In this document: in pieces, positions 14,645-25,000 of the stretch
Numbering within the stretch: the stretch's first letter is position 1
How the letters are laid out: every line of letters starts with the position of its first letter
Assembly: GCA_900112325.1 (NCBI GenBank)
Contig: FOLJ01000007.1
Coordinates: 124,001-188,000, forward strand
Direction of reading: 5' to 3'
Source of the DNA: Micromonospora sediminimaris
GTDB lineage: Bacteria > Actinomycetota > Actinomycetes > Mycobacteriales > Micromonosporaceae
Length of the DNA stretch: 64,000 nucleotides
Program-made: the position numbers and the translations under genes
Notes under the pieces: generated by a model
Databases searched by the model: none
What the model was told of the DNA's origin: nothing
The model's input: only the letters and a program-made list of their open reading frames with translations

Positions 14645-16065
14645 GCCTCGCGACCCTGACCAGGCTGGCCCTCGCCGGCAACCGCACCGACGCCGCCCGG
14701 GTGGCGCTGACCGCGCTGAGCGCCCTGCTGGCCACGCTCGCCGGGCTCGCGGCCCTGACGGTGCTGGCCATCGAGAAACCGCCTGGTGACGCGTGGCAGC
14801 AGTCCGAGCAGTACGTGAACGCGTTGCTGCGCGAGCCGGGGCTGCGCGGCGGGACGGCGTTCGCGCTTGTGATGCTGACCATCCCGGTGCTGGCCCTGGC
14901 CGGCCAGAGCGCCCGGCTGGGCGCGCCGTCGCGGGACCGACGGCTCGCCGCGTTGCGGCTGGCCGGCGCGACCCCCGGCCAGGTGACCCGGGTCGCCATG
15001 CTGGAGACCGGGCTCGCCAGCCTCGCCGGAACCGTTCTCGGGCTGGCCTGCTACCTCGGCGGGCGGGAGGTGCTGCACCGGCCGGACGACAACGGCCAGT
15101 TGGCCCTGCCCACCGACGTGCTGCCGCCGGTGCCGGCGATGGCGGCGGTGGTGCTCGGGCTCCCGGTGCTCGCCGCGGCGGCCACCGCCGTCCTGCTCCG
15201 TGCGGTCGCCACCACACCGCTGGGGGTGGTCCGCCGGGCCGGACGCACCGGGTCCCCCCAGCCGTGGCCGGCGCTGCTGATCGGGCTCGGAGTGCTGGCG
15301 GCGGCGGTTGTCGAACCGATCCAGTGGGCCCTACGGGGGGCCGCCCTCGAATGGCTGGCCCTGGTCGCCATGGTCGGCATCTTCGGCGCGGTGATGGGGG
15401 TGATCTTCGGGGCCGGCTGGATCGCGCACCTGGCCGGGCGGACGCTGCACCGTCTCGCCAGGCGTCCGGCCGCGCTGCTGGCAGCCCGCCGGTTGACCGA
15501 CGACCCTTGGGCCAGCAGCCGCACCTTCGCCGCCCTGCTGGCCGCCCTGATCATCGCTGGCGGCGCGGCGGCCTTCCGAGCCTCGTTCCAGCTCAGGGCG
15601 GAGCTGGAACAGGAGCAGAACCGGCTGGCCGGTTTCGGCGACGACGCCTTCCACGACTCCTTCTACCTGAACACCATGGATCTGGTCGACCTCGCCGTGG
15701 CCGCAGCGGTGGCCATCGCCGCCGCCGGCCTGCTCGTCACACTTGTGGAGGGGATCGTCTCCCGCCGCCGGACGTACGCCGCCCTGGTGGCGACCGGCGT
15801 GCCCCGGGCCACCATCGGCACCTCGATCGCCTGGCAGGTGCTGGCCCCGGTGGTGCCCGCCGTGCTGATCGCGCTCGGCGTCGGGTACGCCATCGGCCGA
15901 CTGCTCACCGGCGACCTCAGCCCGGGCGCGCGCCGGCCGGACGTACCGCTTGAGCAGCTGGCGGTGCAGGGTGCCGGCGCGATCGTCGCGGTGCTGGTCG
16001 TGGTCGGGCTGGGGGTGCTCTTCCTGCGGTCCACCACAGCGGTGGAGGAGCTACGCGCCACCTGA
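14641..16065 (+). CDS. FtsX-like ABC transporter permease
   Basis: 474 residues with about eight hydrophobic helices in two FtsX/MacB-type blocks. One block is FALVMLTIPVLALAGQSARLG with RRLAALRLAGATPGQVTRVA, the other VAAAVAIAAAGLLVTLVEGI with RRTYAALVATGVPRATIGTS. The R-x-x-x-L-x-x-x-G-x-x cytosolic coupling motif appears in both. It is translated from GTG 14641, overlapping the ATPase stop. MacB-type systems are mechanotransmitters for export or sensing of peptides and lipids; the substrate is not predictable. Confidence 0.9.
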   Translation: MSLATLTRLALAGNRTDAARVALTALSALLATLAGLAALTVLAIEKPPGDAWQQSEQYVNALLREPGLRGGTAFALVMLTIPVLALAGQSARLGAPSRDRRLAALRLAGATPGQVTRVAMLETGLASLAGTVLGLACYLGGREVLHRPDDNGQLALPTDVLPPVPAMAAVVLGLPVLAAAATAVLLRAVATTPLGVVRRAGRTGSPQPWPALLIGLGVLAAAVVEPIQWALRGAALEWLALVAMVGIFGAVMGVIFGAGWIAHLAGRTLHRLARRPAALLAARRLTDDPWASSRTFAALLAALIIAGGAAAFRASFQLRAELEQEQNRLAGFGDDAFHDSFYLNTMDLVDLAVAAAVAIAAAGLLVTLVEGIVSRRRTYAALVATGVPRATIGTSIAWQVLAPVVPAVLIALGVGYAIGRLLTGDLSPGARRPDVPLEQLAVQGAGAIVAVLVVVGLGVLFLRSTTAVEELRAT

Positions 16066-16077
16066 GCCGCCGTCGGC

Positions 16078-16170
16078 GCTCGCGGGATGCGGGATGTCGG
16101 GCTTTCCTGCCTCCAGGAAGCCGCGAGATGCCGCATCCCGCGAGCTGACCCGGCTGGCCAGCCGGGTCAG
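16078..16170. terminator. Double palindrome between convergent genes
   Basis: GCTCGCGGGATGCGG (16078-16092) pairs perfectly with 16131-16145, enclosing a smaller hairpin. Immediately after it, CTGACCCGGCTGG (16145-16157) is exactly complementary to 16158-16170 with no loop, a 26-bp perfect palindrome. The second palindrome contains the stop codon of the minus-strand peptidase. Together they can end transcription from both sides. The sequences are unrelated to the GATC-type repeat family. Confidence 0.85.
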
Positions 16171-18263
16171 GCGCGGCCGAAGCGGTCCAGGGTCCAGGCG
16201 TTTATGAACGCCTCCTCCCGCCAGGCGTCGTAACGCCCGCTCGGCCCGCCGTGACCCGCCTCCATCTCGGTCTTGAGCAGGTAGTCACCCTGCGGCGCGA
16301 CCGCCCGCAGCCGCGCGATCCACTTCGCCGGCTCGTGGTAGAGCACCCGCGTGTCGTTGAGGCTGGTCATCGCCAGGATCGCCGGGTAGTCCAGGGCGGC
16401 GACGTTCTCGTACGGGGTGTACGACTTCATGTACGCGTACACCTCGGGGTCCGCCAGCGGGTTGCCCCACTCCTCCCACTCGGTGACGGTGAGCGGCAGC
16501 GACGGGTCCAGGATCGTGTTGAGCGCGTCCACGAACGGCACCTGCGCGACGATGCCGGCGAAGGCGTCCGGGGCCAGGTTGGCCACCGCGCCCATCAGCA
16601 ACCCGCCGGCCGAACCACCCCGGGCGACCAGCCGGTCCGGTGCCGTCCAGCCCGCCTTCGCCAGGTGTCGGGCACAGGCCACGAAGTCGGTGAAGGTGTT
16701 CTTCTTGGCGAGCATCTTGCCGTGGTCGTACCACCGGCGACCCAACTCGCCACCGCCCCGGATGTGCGCCACCGCGAAGATCACCCCACGGTCCAACAGG
16801 GACAGTCGGCCGACCGAGAACCACGGGTCCATGCTCGCCTCGTACGAGCCGTAGCCGTAGATGACGCAGGGCGCCGAGCCGTCCCGGGGGGTGCCCCGCC
16901 GGTACACCAGGGAGATCGGCACCTTGGTGCCGTCGTCGGCCAGCGCCCAGTCGCGCTGCTGCTCGTAGTCCTCCGGCCGGTACACCTGACCGTCCGGCCC
17001 GGGCAGCACCGGCCGTTGGCGCAGCAGCGTCATCTCCCGGGTGACGAGGTCGTAGTCGTACACCGAGTCGGGCGTGACAAGCGAGGTGTAGCGCAGCCGC
17101 AGCCGGCCGGTGCGGTACTCGGGGTTGGCGTCCAGGCCGACGGTGTGCAGTGGCTCCGGGAACTCGATGTCGTGGGCGTCACCGCCGCCGACGGGCAGGA
17201 CCCGCAGCCCGGTCAGGCCGTTGCTGCGTACCGTGACGACCAGGTGGTCGGCGAAGGCGTCGACCGACTCCAGCCGGGTGCCCGGCGAGTGCTCGATCAA
17301 CGGCACCCAGTCGCCCGGGGCGTCGGCCGAGGTGTACGCGAGGGCGAAATCCTCGGCATCGTCGTTGTGCAGGATCAGGAACCGGTGGCCGTGGTGCTCC
17401 ACCGAGTACTCGACCCCCTGCCGGCGGGGTGCGATCACCGCCGGCTCGCCCGTCGGGTTGCCGGCCGGGATCACCCGTACCTCGCTGGTGAGCTTGCTGG
17501 CGATGTCGATGAGGACGAACCGCTCCGAGCGGGTCAGCTCGACACCGACCCAGAACCGCTCGTCGTCCTCGGTGTGCACCACCACGTCCTCGGTGGTGGC
17601 GGTGCCGATGACGTGTCGCCAGACCCGGTTGGGTCGCCACGCCTCGTCAACGGTCACGTAGAACAGCACCGAGGCGTCGCCGGACCACGCGGTGCCGTAG
17701 AAGGTGCCGGGAATCTCGTCGGGGAGCAGCTCACCGGTGCTGAGGTCCTTCACCCGCAGGGTGAACCGCTCGTCACCGGAGAAGTCGGTGGAGTAGGCCA
17801 GGTAGCGCCCATCGGGGCTGACGTCGAAGGCGCCGAGCGAGAAGAAGTCGTGCCCCTTGGCCAACTCGTTGCCGTCCAGCAGGATCTGCTCCCCGTCGAG
17901 CGGGGCGCCATCGGTGCTGATCGGCGGGGTGGTCTCGTCGGGGCGGACCGCCCGACGGCAGTGCACGCCGTACTGCTGGCCCTCGACGGTGCGGGTGTAG
18001 TACCAGTGCTGGCCCTTGCGGGTCGGCACGGACAGGTCGGTCTCCTGGGTACGCCGCCGGATCTCCTCGAACAATGTCGTACGCAGCCCGGACAGGTGCG
18101 CCGTCCGGGCCTCGGTCCAGGCGTTCTCGGCGTTCAGATAGTTGATCGTTTCCGGATCGTCCTTGGTGGCGAGCCAGGCGTACTCGTCGACGACGGTGTC
18201 GCCGTGGTGGACACGTTCGGTCGGCACCCGCCTGGCCGCGGGAACGGGGGTCTCGGTGGTCAC
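16167..18263 (-). CDS. ptrB: S9 family prolyl oligopeptidase (oligopeptidase B-like)
   Basis: 698 residues, the usual size. A seven-bladed propeller gates an alpha/beta-hydrolase domain; such enzymes cleave oligopeptides, usually after basic residues, in the cytoplasm. Catalytic triad: Ser551 in GGSAGG, Asp637 in SLNDTRV and His671 in EAGHGGPSGR. The IYGYGSYEASMDPWFS and AHIRGGGELGRRWYDHGK segments are typical of PtrB. The GTG start at 18263 lies 6 nt after TAACGT (minus strand, 18275-18270), suggesting a leaderless transcript. A LexA-like box lies 59-74 nt upstream, nearer the divergent gene. Confidence 0.94.
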   Translation of the reverse strand: MTTETPVPAARRVPTERVHHGDTVVDEYAWLATKDDPETINYLNAENAWTEARTAHLSGLRTTLFEEIRRRTQETDLSVPTRKGQHWYYTRTVEGQQYGVHCRRAVRPDETTPPISTDGAPLDGEQILLDGNELAKGHDFFSLGAFDVSPDGRYLAYSTDFSGDERFTLRVKDLSTGELLPDEIPGTFYGTAWSGDASVLFYVTVDEAWRPNRVWRHVIGTATTEDVVVHTEDDERFWVGVELTRSERFVLIDIASKLTSEVRVIPAGNPTGEPAVIAPRRQGVEYSVEHHGHRFLILHNDDAEDFALAYTSADAPGDWVPLIEHSPGTRLESVDAFADHLVVTVRSNGLTGLRVLPVGGGDAHDIEFPEPLHTVGLDANPEYRTGRLRLRYTSLVTPDSVYDYDLVTREMTLLRQRPVLPGPDGQVYRPEDYEQQRDWALADDGTKVPISLVYRRGTPRDGSAPCVIYGYGSYEASMDPWFSVGRLSLLDRGVIFAVAHIRGGGELGRRWYDHGKMLAKKNTFTDFVACARHLAKAGWTAPDRLVARGGSAGGLLMGAVANLAPDAFAGIVAQVPFVDALNTILDPSLPLTVTEWEEWGNPLADPEVYAYMKSYTPYENVAALDYPAILAMTSLNDTRVLYHEPAKWIARLRAVAPQGDYLLKTEMEAGHGGPSGRYDAWREEAFINAWTLDRFGRA

Positions 18264-18321
18264 GGCGCCACGTTACCGGCCGTAGCGACATGTGGCGCGG
18301 TGCAATTCCACCTCCAATCGT

Positions 18322-18337
18322 TCGAACACATGTACGA
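18322..18337. promoter_or_regulatory. LexA-like box overlapping the -10 of the FAD oxidoreductase gene
   Basis: TCGAACACATGTACGA differs from the actinobacterial SOS consensus TCGAAC-N4-GTTCGA by one base. It overlaps TACGAT (18333-18338), which sits 7 nt before the ATG at 18346 and would give a leaderless mRNA. A protein bound here would block that promoter. Control of the divergent peptidase is possible but its own -10 is 47 nt away. Confidence 0.55.
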
Positions 18338-18345
18338 TCGCCGGC

Positions 18346-19692
18346 ATGGTGCCACCCCCTTCCGCCGGTACGTCCGGTGTCCGCGACATCACCCGCCGAC
18401 TGAGCGAGATCTGCGGTCCGCGCTTCGCGCGCCGCGCCGGTCCCGCCGACGAGGTGGCCGGGAGCACGGCCCGCTGGGTGGCGGTGCCCGGTGGTCCGCA
18501 CGCGGCTGCGCAGGTGTTGCGACTGGCCGCCCGGCACGACCTGAGCGTGGTGCCCCGAGGGGCCGGCACCAAGATCGACTGGGGTGCGCCGCCCGAACGG
18601 GTCGACATCATGCTCGACACCGGGAGACTGGCCGGCATCGGCCACCAGTCGCCGGACCGGGGCACTGCCGAGATCGGCGCCGGTACGCCGCTGCGTGCGG
18701 TACAGGCCGCCCTGGAGCGCACCGGCCGGCGGCTCGCGTTGGACGCTCCCTCACCCGGTGCCACGCTCGGCGGAGTGCTGGCGGCGGACGAGGCCGGTCC
18801 GTTGCGTCACCGACACGGCACCGCCTGCGATCAGCTCGTCGGCCTGCGTTACCTGGCTGCCGACGGTGAGCTGGCCGAGGCGGGCGGCGGGGCGGCCGGG
18901 CTGGCCGAGGCGCGACTGCTGTGCGGTTCGGAGGGAGCACTCGGCGTGCTGGTCAGCGCGACGCTGCGGGTGCAGGCGGTGCCGGCCGCCCGGGTCTGGG
19001 TGACCCGGCCGGTGTGGACCCCGCTGGAGGTGCACGACCTGATCCGGGCGGTGCTCGCGGCCCGGCTCGACCCGGCCGCGATCGAGCTCGATCTGCCGGT
19101 CGGCACCGGCTGTCGCCCACGACGGGACCGCCGTGCCGAGTCGATGGCACTGCACCCGTCGATGACCGGGCGCGCGTCGACCGGCCCGGCGGGCACCGGT
19201 TCGCTTGTGGTGCTCCTGGAGGGCGGCCCCGCGGAGGTGGCGGAGCGCACCGACCGGTTGATCGGTCTCTTCGGCTCCAGCACCGTGGTCGCCCGGACGG
19301 CGCCACCGTGGTGGCGCAGCTACCCCTTCGCCCCCGGCGACACGGCCTTGCGGCTGGAGGTGCCGATGACCGATCTGCACGCCGCCGTCTACGCCCTGCG
19401 CGACGCGGCCGGTGGGCCGGTGCCGGTACGCGGCTCGGCCGGGCTCGGCGTGGTGCACGCCGCCCTGCCCGGGGCGATGGCACCGAGCCGGGTCGCGTCG
19501 ATCCTGGCCGCGGTGCGTGGCGTGCTGCTCGCCCGACAGGGCCGGTGCGTGGTGCTCGCCGCCCCGCCGGCCGTCCGCCGTACCGTCGACCTGTGGGGCG
19601 AGCGGGCCGATCTGGCCCACCTACGCGCCGTCAAGCAGCACCTGGACCCGACCCACCGCCTCGCCCCCGGCCGCCTCCCCGGCGGCCTCTGA
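18346..19692 (+). CDS. FAD-binding oxidoreductase, GlcE-like
   Basis: 448 residues. The N-terminal PCMH-type FAD domain includes VAVPGGPHAAAQVLRLAARH, VVPRGAGTKIDWG, IGAGTPLRAVQ and SPGATLGGVLAADEAGPLRH. The C-terminal half is degenerate compared with full glycolate oxidase GlcD but close in size to GlcE, ending DLAHLRAVKQHLDPTHRLAPG. No GlcD or GlcF gene is nearby, so it may act alone or with distant partners; the substrate is unknown. ATG 18346 fits the leaderless promoter, and the LexA-like box suggests damage control, which would be unusual for this family. Confidence 0.82.
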   Translation: MVPPPSAGTSGVRDITRRLSEICGPRFARRAGPADEVAGSTARWVAVPGGPHAAAQVLRLAARHDLSVVPRGAGTKIDWGAPPERVDIMLDTGRLAGIGHQSPDRGTAEIGAGTPLRAVQAALERTGRRLALDAPSPGATLGGVLAADEAGPLRHRHGTACDQLVGLRYLAADGELAEAGGGAAGLAEARLLCGSEGALGVLVSATLRVQAVPAARVWVTRPVWTPLEVHDLIRAVLAARLDPAAIELDLPVGTGCRPRRDRRAESMALHPSMTGRASTGPAGTGSLVVLLEGGPAEVAERTDRLIGLFGSSTVVARTAPPWWRSYPFAPGDTALRLEVPMTDLHAAVYALRDAAGGPVPVRGSAGLGVVHAALPGAMAPSRVASILAAVRGVLLARQGRCVVLAAPPAVRRTVDLWGERADLAHLRAVKQHLDPTHRLAPGRLPGGL

Positions 19693-19750
19693 CCCACCCC
19701 TGCCCAGCCCCACGCCGCCCCGCACCCGCGCCGCCCCGCACCCCAGCCCC

Positions 19751-19830
19751 GCGCCGATCTTGCACTTTTGGTCGCCGAAATACCCCTCTTGCCCTGGTAT
19801 GCGGCGACAATAAGTGCAAGATCGCGGCGC
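19751..19830. repeat. Palindromic repeat 3 (GATCTTGCACTTTTGGTCG type)
   Basis: The left arm around CGATCTTGCACTTTTGGTCG (19755-19774) faces an imperfect complement at 19803-19830 with a few mismatches and a roughly 30-nt loop. It lies in the 169-nt gap between the convergent FAD oxidoreductase and SpoIIE-type genes, the rest of which is C-rich filler. Probable bidirectional terminator. Confidence 0.85.
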
Positions 19831-19861
19831 GGGGCGAGCGGCGCGGGGCGCGGGGGAGGGG

Positions 19862-21934
19862 TTAGGCGGCGTCGTTGCGGAGGACGAGGATGGCGATGTC
19901 GTCGCGGGGCTCCTCGACCGAGAAGTTGATCGCGGTGGAGCGTAACCGGGCCGCCACCACGTCCGCCGAGTAACCGGCCAGCGGCGCGGCGGCGTCGCGC
20001 AGCCGCCCGGTGCCGAACAGTTCCCGGCCCCGGCGACGCTCGGTCACCCCGTCGGTGTAGAAGACCAGGCAGTCACCCGGGGCGAGGGCGAGTTGCGCGG
20101 TGGGGGAGGCGATCGTGTCGAGCAGCCCGAGTGCGGTACCACCGGTGCCGACGAAGGCGGCCGGGCCGCCGCTGGATCGCAGCAGCACCGGCCGGTCGTG
20201 CCCAGCCAGGTGCAGCCCGACGTCGAGCCGGTCGCCCTCACCCGGCCCGACCGCCGCCAACGCCAGCGTGCAGTAGCGGCCGGCACCCCGATCCACAAGC
20301 GTCTCGTTGAGCCGGGCCAGCACCTCGGGCAGCGGCTTGCCGTCGCCGGCCAGCACCCGGATGACGTCCCGCACCAGCCCGGTGACCGCCGCCGCCTGCA
20401 CTCCCTTGCCGGAGACGTCGCCGATCACCACCAGCCAGCGCCCGTCCGGCAGCGGCACCACGTCGTAGAAGTCGCCGCCGACGTCGACGTCCCCGCCGGT
20501 CGGCACGTACTCGGCGGCGAAGCCGATGCCCTCCACCACCGGCAGGACCGGCGGCAGCAACGACTGTTGCAGGGTCTGGGCCACCCGGCGGCGCTCGGCA
20601 TGGATGCGGGCGTTCTCGATGGCGAGGGCGGCCCGTCGGGCCACGTCCTCCAGCACCGCGATCTCGTCCGGATCCTGCCGGTGCCGCTGGTGCCGTCCGA
20701 CGGCCAGGGTGCCGAGGCGCTGCCCTCGGGCGATCAACGGTACGGCGAAGCCCTCCATCGGCGCGCCGAGCGGGGTCCGGGTGCCGTTGCGGCTGGCCTC
20801 CCGTAGCCGAGCCAAAATGGAATCAGGGCCGGCCTCGCGGAGCGTGGCGTGCAGCTGCGGCAGCACCGACTCGTCGGCGTGGCTGGCCGCCGCGAGCCGG
20901 AGCCGGCCCCACTCGTCGGTGGTGTGCACCGCGCACCACTGGCCGAGCCGGGGCACCACCAGCTGCGGGATGAGTGCCATGGTCAGTTCCACGTCCAGCG
21001 ACTGGGCGAGCAGCTCGCTGGCCTCGGCGAGGAAGGTCAGCCAGGCCTGCCGGCGTACGTCCGCGCGGCGCAGCCGGTCGTTCTCCAGGTGCAGCGAGAG
21101 CCGCTCGGCGGTCAGCACCGCCAGCGGCTGGGCGTACGCGGTGGGCGCGGCGTCCAGTTCCAGCTCACCGGCGTACGGGCGGTGCACGGCCAGCGGCACC
21201 CGGAGCAGGTCGTTACCGGCCCGGGGCTGGCGGCCGTACCGGGCGAGGACCTGGGCGCCCTGGCCGTCGCCGCGGTCCAGCCGGACCACCCCGCCGGCGG
21301 CGCCGACCATCTCCGCCACCCGGGTCAGCAGGCCGGCGGCGAAGTCCGGCAGCGGATCCTCGGCGTACGGGTCGGGGGTGGTCTGCATCAGCGCGTTCAT
21401 CGCACCGGGGCTGGGCACGGCGGTCTGTCCGGCGCTGTCCGGTTGGGCGGCGCTCGCCGGTGGCGCGGGTGTGGCCGGTCCCTTGCCCTTCCGATCGGAC
21501 CGGTCCAGCCGGAACCACACGCCCTTGCCGGTGCGCAGGTAGGTGGTGCCCCAGCGGCTGGCGAAGTGGTCGACCAGCAGCAGCCCACGCCCCCGTTCGG
21601 CGACCTCGGCGATGTCGGTCGCCTGGTTGCGTACGCCGACGGTCAGCTCGTCGACCGGGCCGGCGGCGAAGTCGGAGACCGTGACGGTCAGCCCCGCCTG
21701 GTCGGCGGTGACCTCGATGTCCAGTTCGGTGCGGGCGTGCTCGACCGCGTTCGTGGACAGCTCGGTGGTCAACAGAAGTGCCTCGTTGAGCAGTTCGTCC
21801 AGGTCCGCCTCCGCGAGCACGGACCGGACGACCGCGCGCGCGGCGGCCGGTGTACGGCGGTCGGCGGGAAGCCGGACGCGCCGCGCGTGCTCGTCTGGGC
21901 CCGTCTTCGCCGCGGGCCCCGCCTCCGCTGACAC
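19862..21934 (-). CDS. ATPase-GAF-SpoIIE protein phosphatase
   Basis: 690 residues in three parts. Residues 15-150 are an RsbW-like GHKL ATPase (LLLTTELSTNAVEHART N-box, ERGRGLLLVDHFASRW). Residues about 215-430 include two GAF-like regions. The C-terminal 240 residues are an RsbU/SpoIIE PP2C domain (LQQSLLPPVLPVVEGIGFAA, VGGDFYDVVPLPDGRW, IGDVSGKGVQAAAVTG, FYTDGVTERR, DDIAILVLRN). Such proteins combine anti-sigma kinase and phosphatase in one chain. The frame stays open far upstream, antisense to the hybrid kinase. I chose GTG 21934 for its GGAGG; 21949 and 21955 are alternatives. It is divergent from the HAMP-array kinase. Confidence 0.88.
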   Translation of the reverse strand: MSAEAGPAAKTGPDEHARRVRLPADRRTPAAARAVVRSVLAEADLDELLNEALLLTTELSTNAVEHARTELDIEVTADQAGLTVTVSDFAAGPVDELTVGVRNQATDIAEVAERGRGLLLVDHFASRWGTTYLRTGKGVWFRLDRSDRKGKGPATPAPPASAAQPDSAGQTAVPSPGAMNALMQTTPDPYAEDPLPDFAAGLLTRVAEMVGAAGGVVRLDRGDGQGAQVLARYGRQPRAGNDLLRVPLAVHRPYAGELELDAAPTAYAQPLAVLTAERLSLHLENDRLRRADVRRQAWLTFLAEASELLAQSLDVELTMALIPQLVVPRLGQWCAVHTTDEWGRLRLAAASHADESVLPQLHATLREAGPDSILARLREASRNGTRTPLGAPMEGFAVPLIARGQRLGTLAVGRHQRHRQDPDEIAVLEDVARRAALAIENARIHAERRRVAQTLQQSLLPPVLPVVEGIGFAAEYVPTGGDVDVGGDFYDVVPLPDGRWLVVIGDVSGKGVQAAAVTGLVRDVIRVLAGDGKPLPEVLARLNETLVDRGAGRYCTLALAAVGPGEGDRLDVGLHLAGHDRPVLLRSSGGPAAFVGTGGTALGLLDTIASPTAQLALAPGDCLVFYTDGVTERRRGRELFGTGRLRDAAAPLAGYSADVVAARLRSTAINFSVEEPRDDIAILVLRNDAA

Positions 21935-22085
21935 CCTCGTATCCTCCACCGACACCTCTGAAGTGCCAAGCCGATCACCACCGGGGCTTTGCCGTCGGAC
22001 CGTGCCGTGCCGTGGCGTTTTCGAGGTCACGGGGACAATGATGGGGTGGCCGGTGGGAGCCGGTGTACCCCGAGGTGAGCGAGGA

Positions 22086-25000
22086 ATGATGACCACGGCG
22101 AAACAGTCGGTGACCGCGGAGACCTCCGCCGCCGACCACGAGGCGGTCCTCACCGAGCTGGCGGAGGCGCTACGGCGGGTCCGTGGCGGTGATCTCAAGG
22201 TGCGGTTGCCCCGGCGTTCGGGCGCGGCCGGTGAGGTGGCGGACGCCTTCAACGACGTGGTGTCGCTCCAGGAGCGGCAGCACCTGGATCTGCGCCGGAT
22301 CAGTCGGGTCGTGGGCCGCGACGGCCGGCTGACCGAGCGGCTGGACGAGGAAGGGCTGGACGGCTCCTGGGCGGAGGGGCAGCGGGCGGTCAACTCGCTG
22401 ATCGACGACCTGGGTCGACCCACCACCGAGATCGCCCGGGTCATCGTGGCGGTCGCCGACGGTGACCTCACCCAGCACATGGCGCTGGAGATCGACGGCC
22501 GCCCGCTGCGGGGTGAGTACCTGCGGATCGGTCGGACGGTCAACACCATGGTCGACCAGCTCTCGTCCTTCTCCAACGAGGTGACCCGGGTGGCCCGGGA
22601 GGTGGGCACCGAGGGCAAGCTGGGCGGCCAGGCCGACGTCCGCGGCGTCGCCGGCACCTGGAAGGACCTCACCGACTCGGTGAACACCATGGCGTCGAAC
22701 CTGACCGGCCAGGTCCGGTCGATCTCCCAGGTGGCGACCGCGGTGGCCAAGGGTGACCTCTCGCAGAAGATCACCGTCAGCGCGCGCGGCGAGGTCGCCG
22801 AGCTGGCCGACACGATGAATTCGCTCACCGACACGCTGCGCCTCTTCGCCGAGCAGGTGACGCGGGTGGCCCGGGAGGTGGGTACCGAGGGCAAGCTGGG
22901 CGGTCAGGCGGAGGTGCCGGGCGTAGCGGGCACCTGGAAGGACCTGACCGACAGCGTCAACTCGATGGCGTCGAACCTGACCGCCCAGGTGCGGAACATC
23001 GCTCAGGTCTCCACGGCTGTGGCCCGGGGTGACCTGTCGCAGAAGATCACCGTGGCCGCGCAGGGCGAGATCCTGGAACTCAAGGACACCGTCAACACGA
23101 TGGTGGACCAGTTGTCGTCGTTCGCCGACGAGGTGACGCGGGTGGCCCGTGAGGTGGGTACCGAGGGCAAGCTGGGCGGTCAGGCCCAGGTGCGCGGCGT
23201 CTCCGGCACCTGGCGTGACCTCACTGAGAACGTCAACCAGCTCGCCGGGAACCTGACCAGCCAGGTCCGCAACATCTCCCAGGTCTCCACGGCCGTCGCC
23301 AAGGGTGACCTGAGCCAGAAGATCACGGTCGACGCCCGGGGCGAGATCCTGGAGCTGAAGAACACCGTCAACACGATGGTGGACCAGTTGTCGTCGTTCG
23401 CCGACGAGGTGACCCGGGTGGCCCGTGAGGTGGGTACCGAGGGCAAGCTGGGCGGTCAGGCTCAGGTCAAGGGCGTCAGCGGTACGTGGCGGGACCTGAC
23501 CGACAACGTGAACTCGATGGCGTCGAACCTGACCAGCCAGGTACGGAACATCGCCTCGGTCACCACGGCGGTGGCGCGGGGCGACCTGTCGCAGAAGATC
23601 ACGGTGGATGCCCGGGGCGAGATCCTGGAGCTGAAGTCGACGGTGAACACGATGGTCGATCAGCTGTCGTCGTTCGCCGACGAGGTGACGCGGGTGGCCC
23701 GTGAGGTGGGCACCGAGGGCAACCTCGGCGGTCAGGCTCAGGTCAAGGGCGTCAGCGGCACCTGGCGGGATCTGACCGACAACGTGAACTCGATGGCGTC
23801 GAACCTGACCGCCCAGGTACGGAACATCGCCCAGGTCTCCACGGCGGTCGCCAAGGGTGACCTGAGCCAGAAGATCACGGTGGATGCCCGGGGCGAGATC
23901 CTGGAGCTGAAGTCGACGGTGAACACGATGGTGGATCAGCTGTCGTCGTTCGCCGACGAGGTGACGCGGGTGGCCCGTGAGGTGGGTACCGAGGGCAAGC
24001 TGGGCGGCCAGGCCCAGGTGCGCGGCGTTGCCGGCACCTGGCGGGATCTGACCGACAACGTGAACTCGATGGCGTCGAACCTGACCAGCCAGGTCCGCAA
24101 CATCGCCTCGGTCACCACCGCGGTGGCCAACGGTGACCTGTCGCAGAAGATCACGGTCGACGCGCAGGGCGAGATCCTGGAGCTGAAGAACACGGTCAAC
24201 ACGATGGTGGACCAGTTGTCGTCGTTCGCCGACGAGGTGACCCGGGTGGCCCGTGAGGTGGGTACCGAGGGCAAGCTGGGCGGTCAGGCTCAGGTCAAGG
24301 GCGTCAGCGGCACCTGGCGGGACCTCACCGAGAACGTCAACCAGCTCGCCTCGACGCTCACCACCCAGCTACGCGCGATCGCCCGCGTCTCGACCTCGGT
24401 GACCCGGGGCGACCTCACCCAGCGGATCGCGGTGAAGGCGCAGGGCGAGGTCGCCGAGCTGAAGGACAACATCAACCAGATGATCGTCACCCTGCGGGAG
24501 ACGACCCACAAGAACGCCGAGCAGGGGTGGCTCGACTCCAACCTCGCCCGCATCGGCGGCCTGCTCCAGGGCCAGCGTGATCTCGGCGAGGTCTGCCGGA
24601 TGATCATGCAGGAGGTCACTCCGCTTGTCGACGCGCAGCTGGGTGCCTTCTTCCTCGTGGACAACTCCGAGGGCGTGATGCGGCTGCGGTTGACCGCCTC
24701 GTACGGCTACGTCTCCCGGGGGCACGACGTGACCTTCGGGCCGGGCGAGGGGCTGGTCGGCCAGGCCGCCCTGTCCCGGCGCACCATCCGGGTCGGAGCC
24801 GTACCGGACGGCCGGATCACCCTGCGGTCCGGGTTGGCCGACACGCCACCGGCCGACCTGGTCGTCCTGCCGGTCCTCTTCGAGGGCGAACTGCTCGGCG
24901 TGATCGAGTTCGCCACCGTCACACCCTTCTCCGAGCTGCACCTGTCGTTCCTGGAACGGCTGGTCTCCACCATCGGCATCGCGGTCAACACCATTCAGGC

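Noticed and set aside
16251-18869. 872-codon plus-strand open frame opposite the prolyl oligopeptidase
   Set aside because: It is the antisense shadow of a gene with complete catalytic motifs, and its translation is low-complexity R/G/V-rich sequence with no family pattern.
21543-22894. Long open frames on both strands between the SpoIIE-type phosphatase and the HAMP kinase
   Set aside because: They are GC-driven extensions of the two real genes; conserved domains begin only after GTG 21934 and ATG 22086, and a ribosome binding site supports the shorter start.
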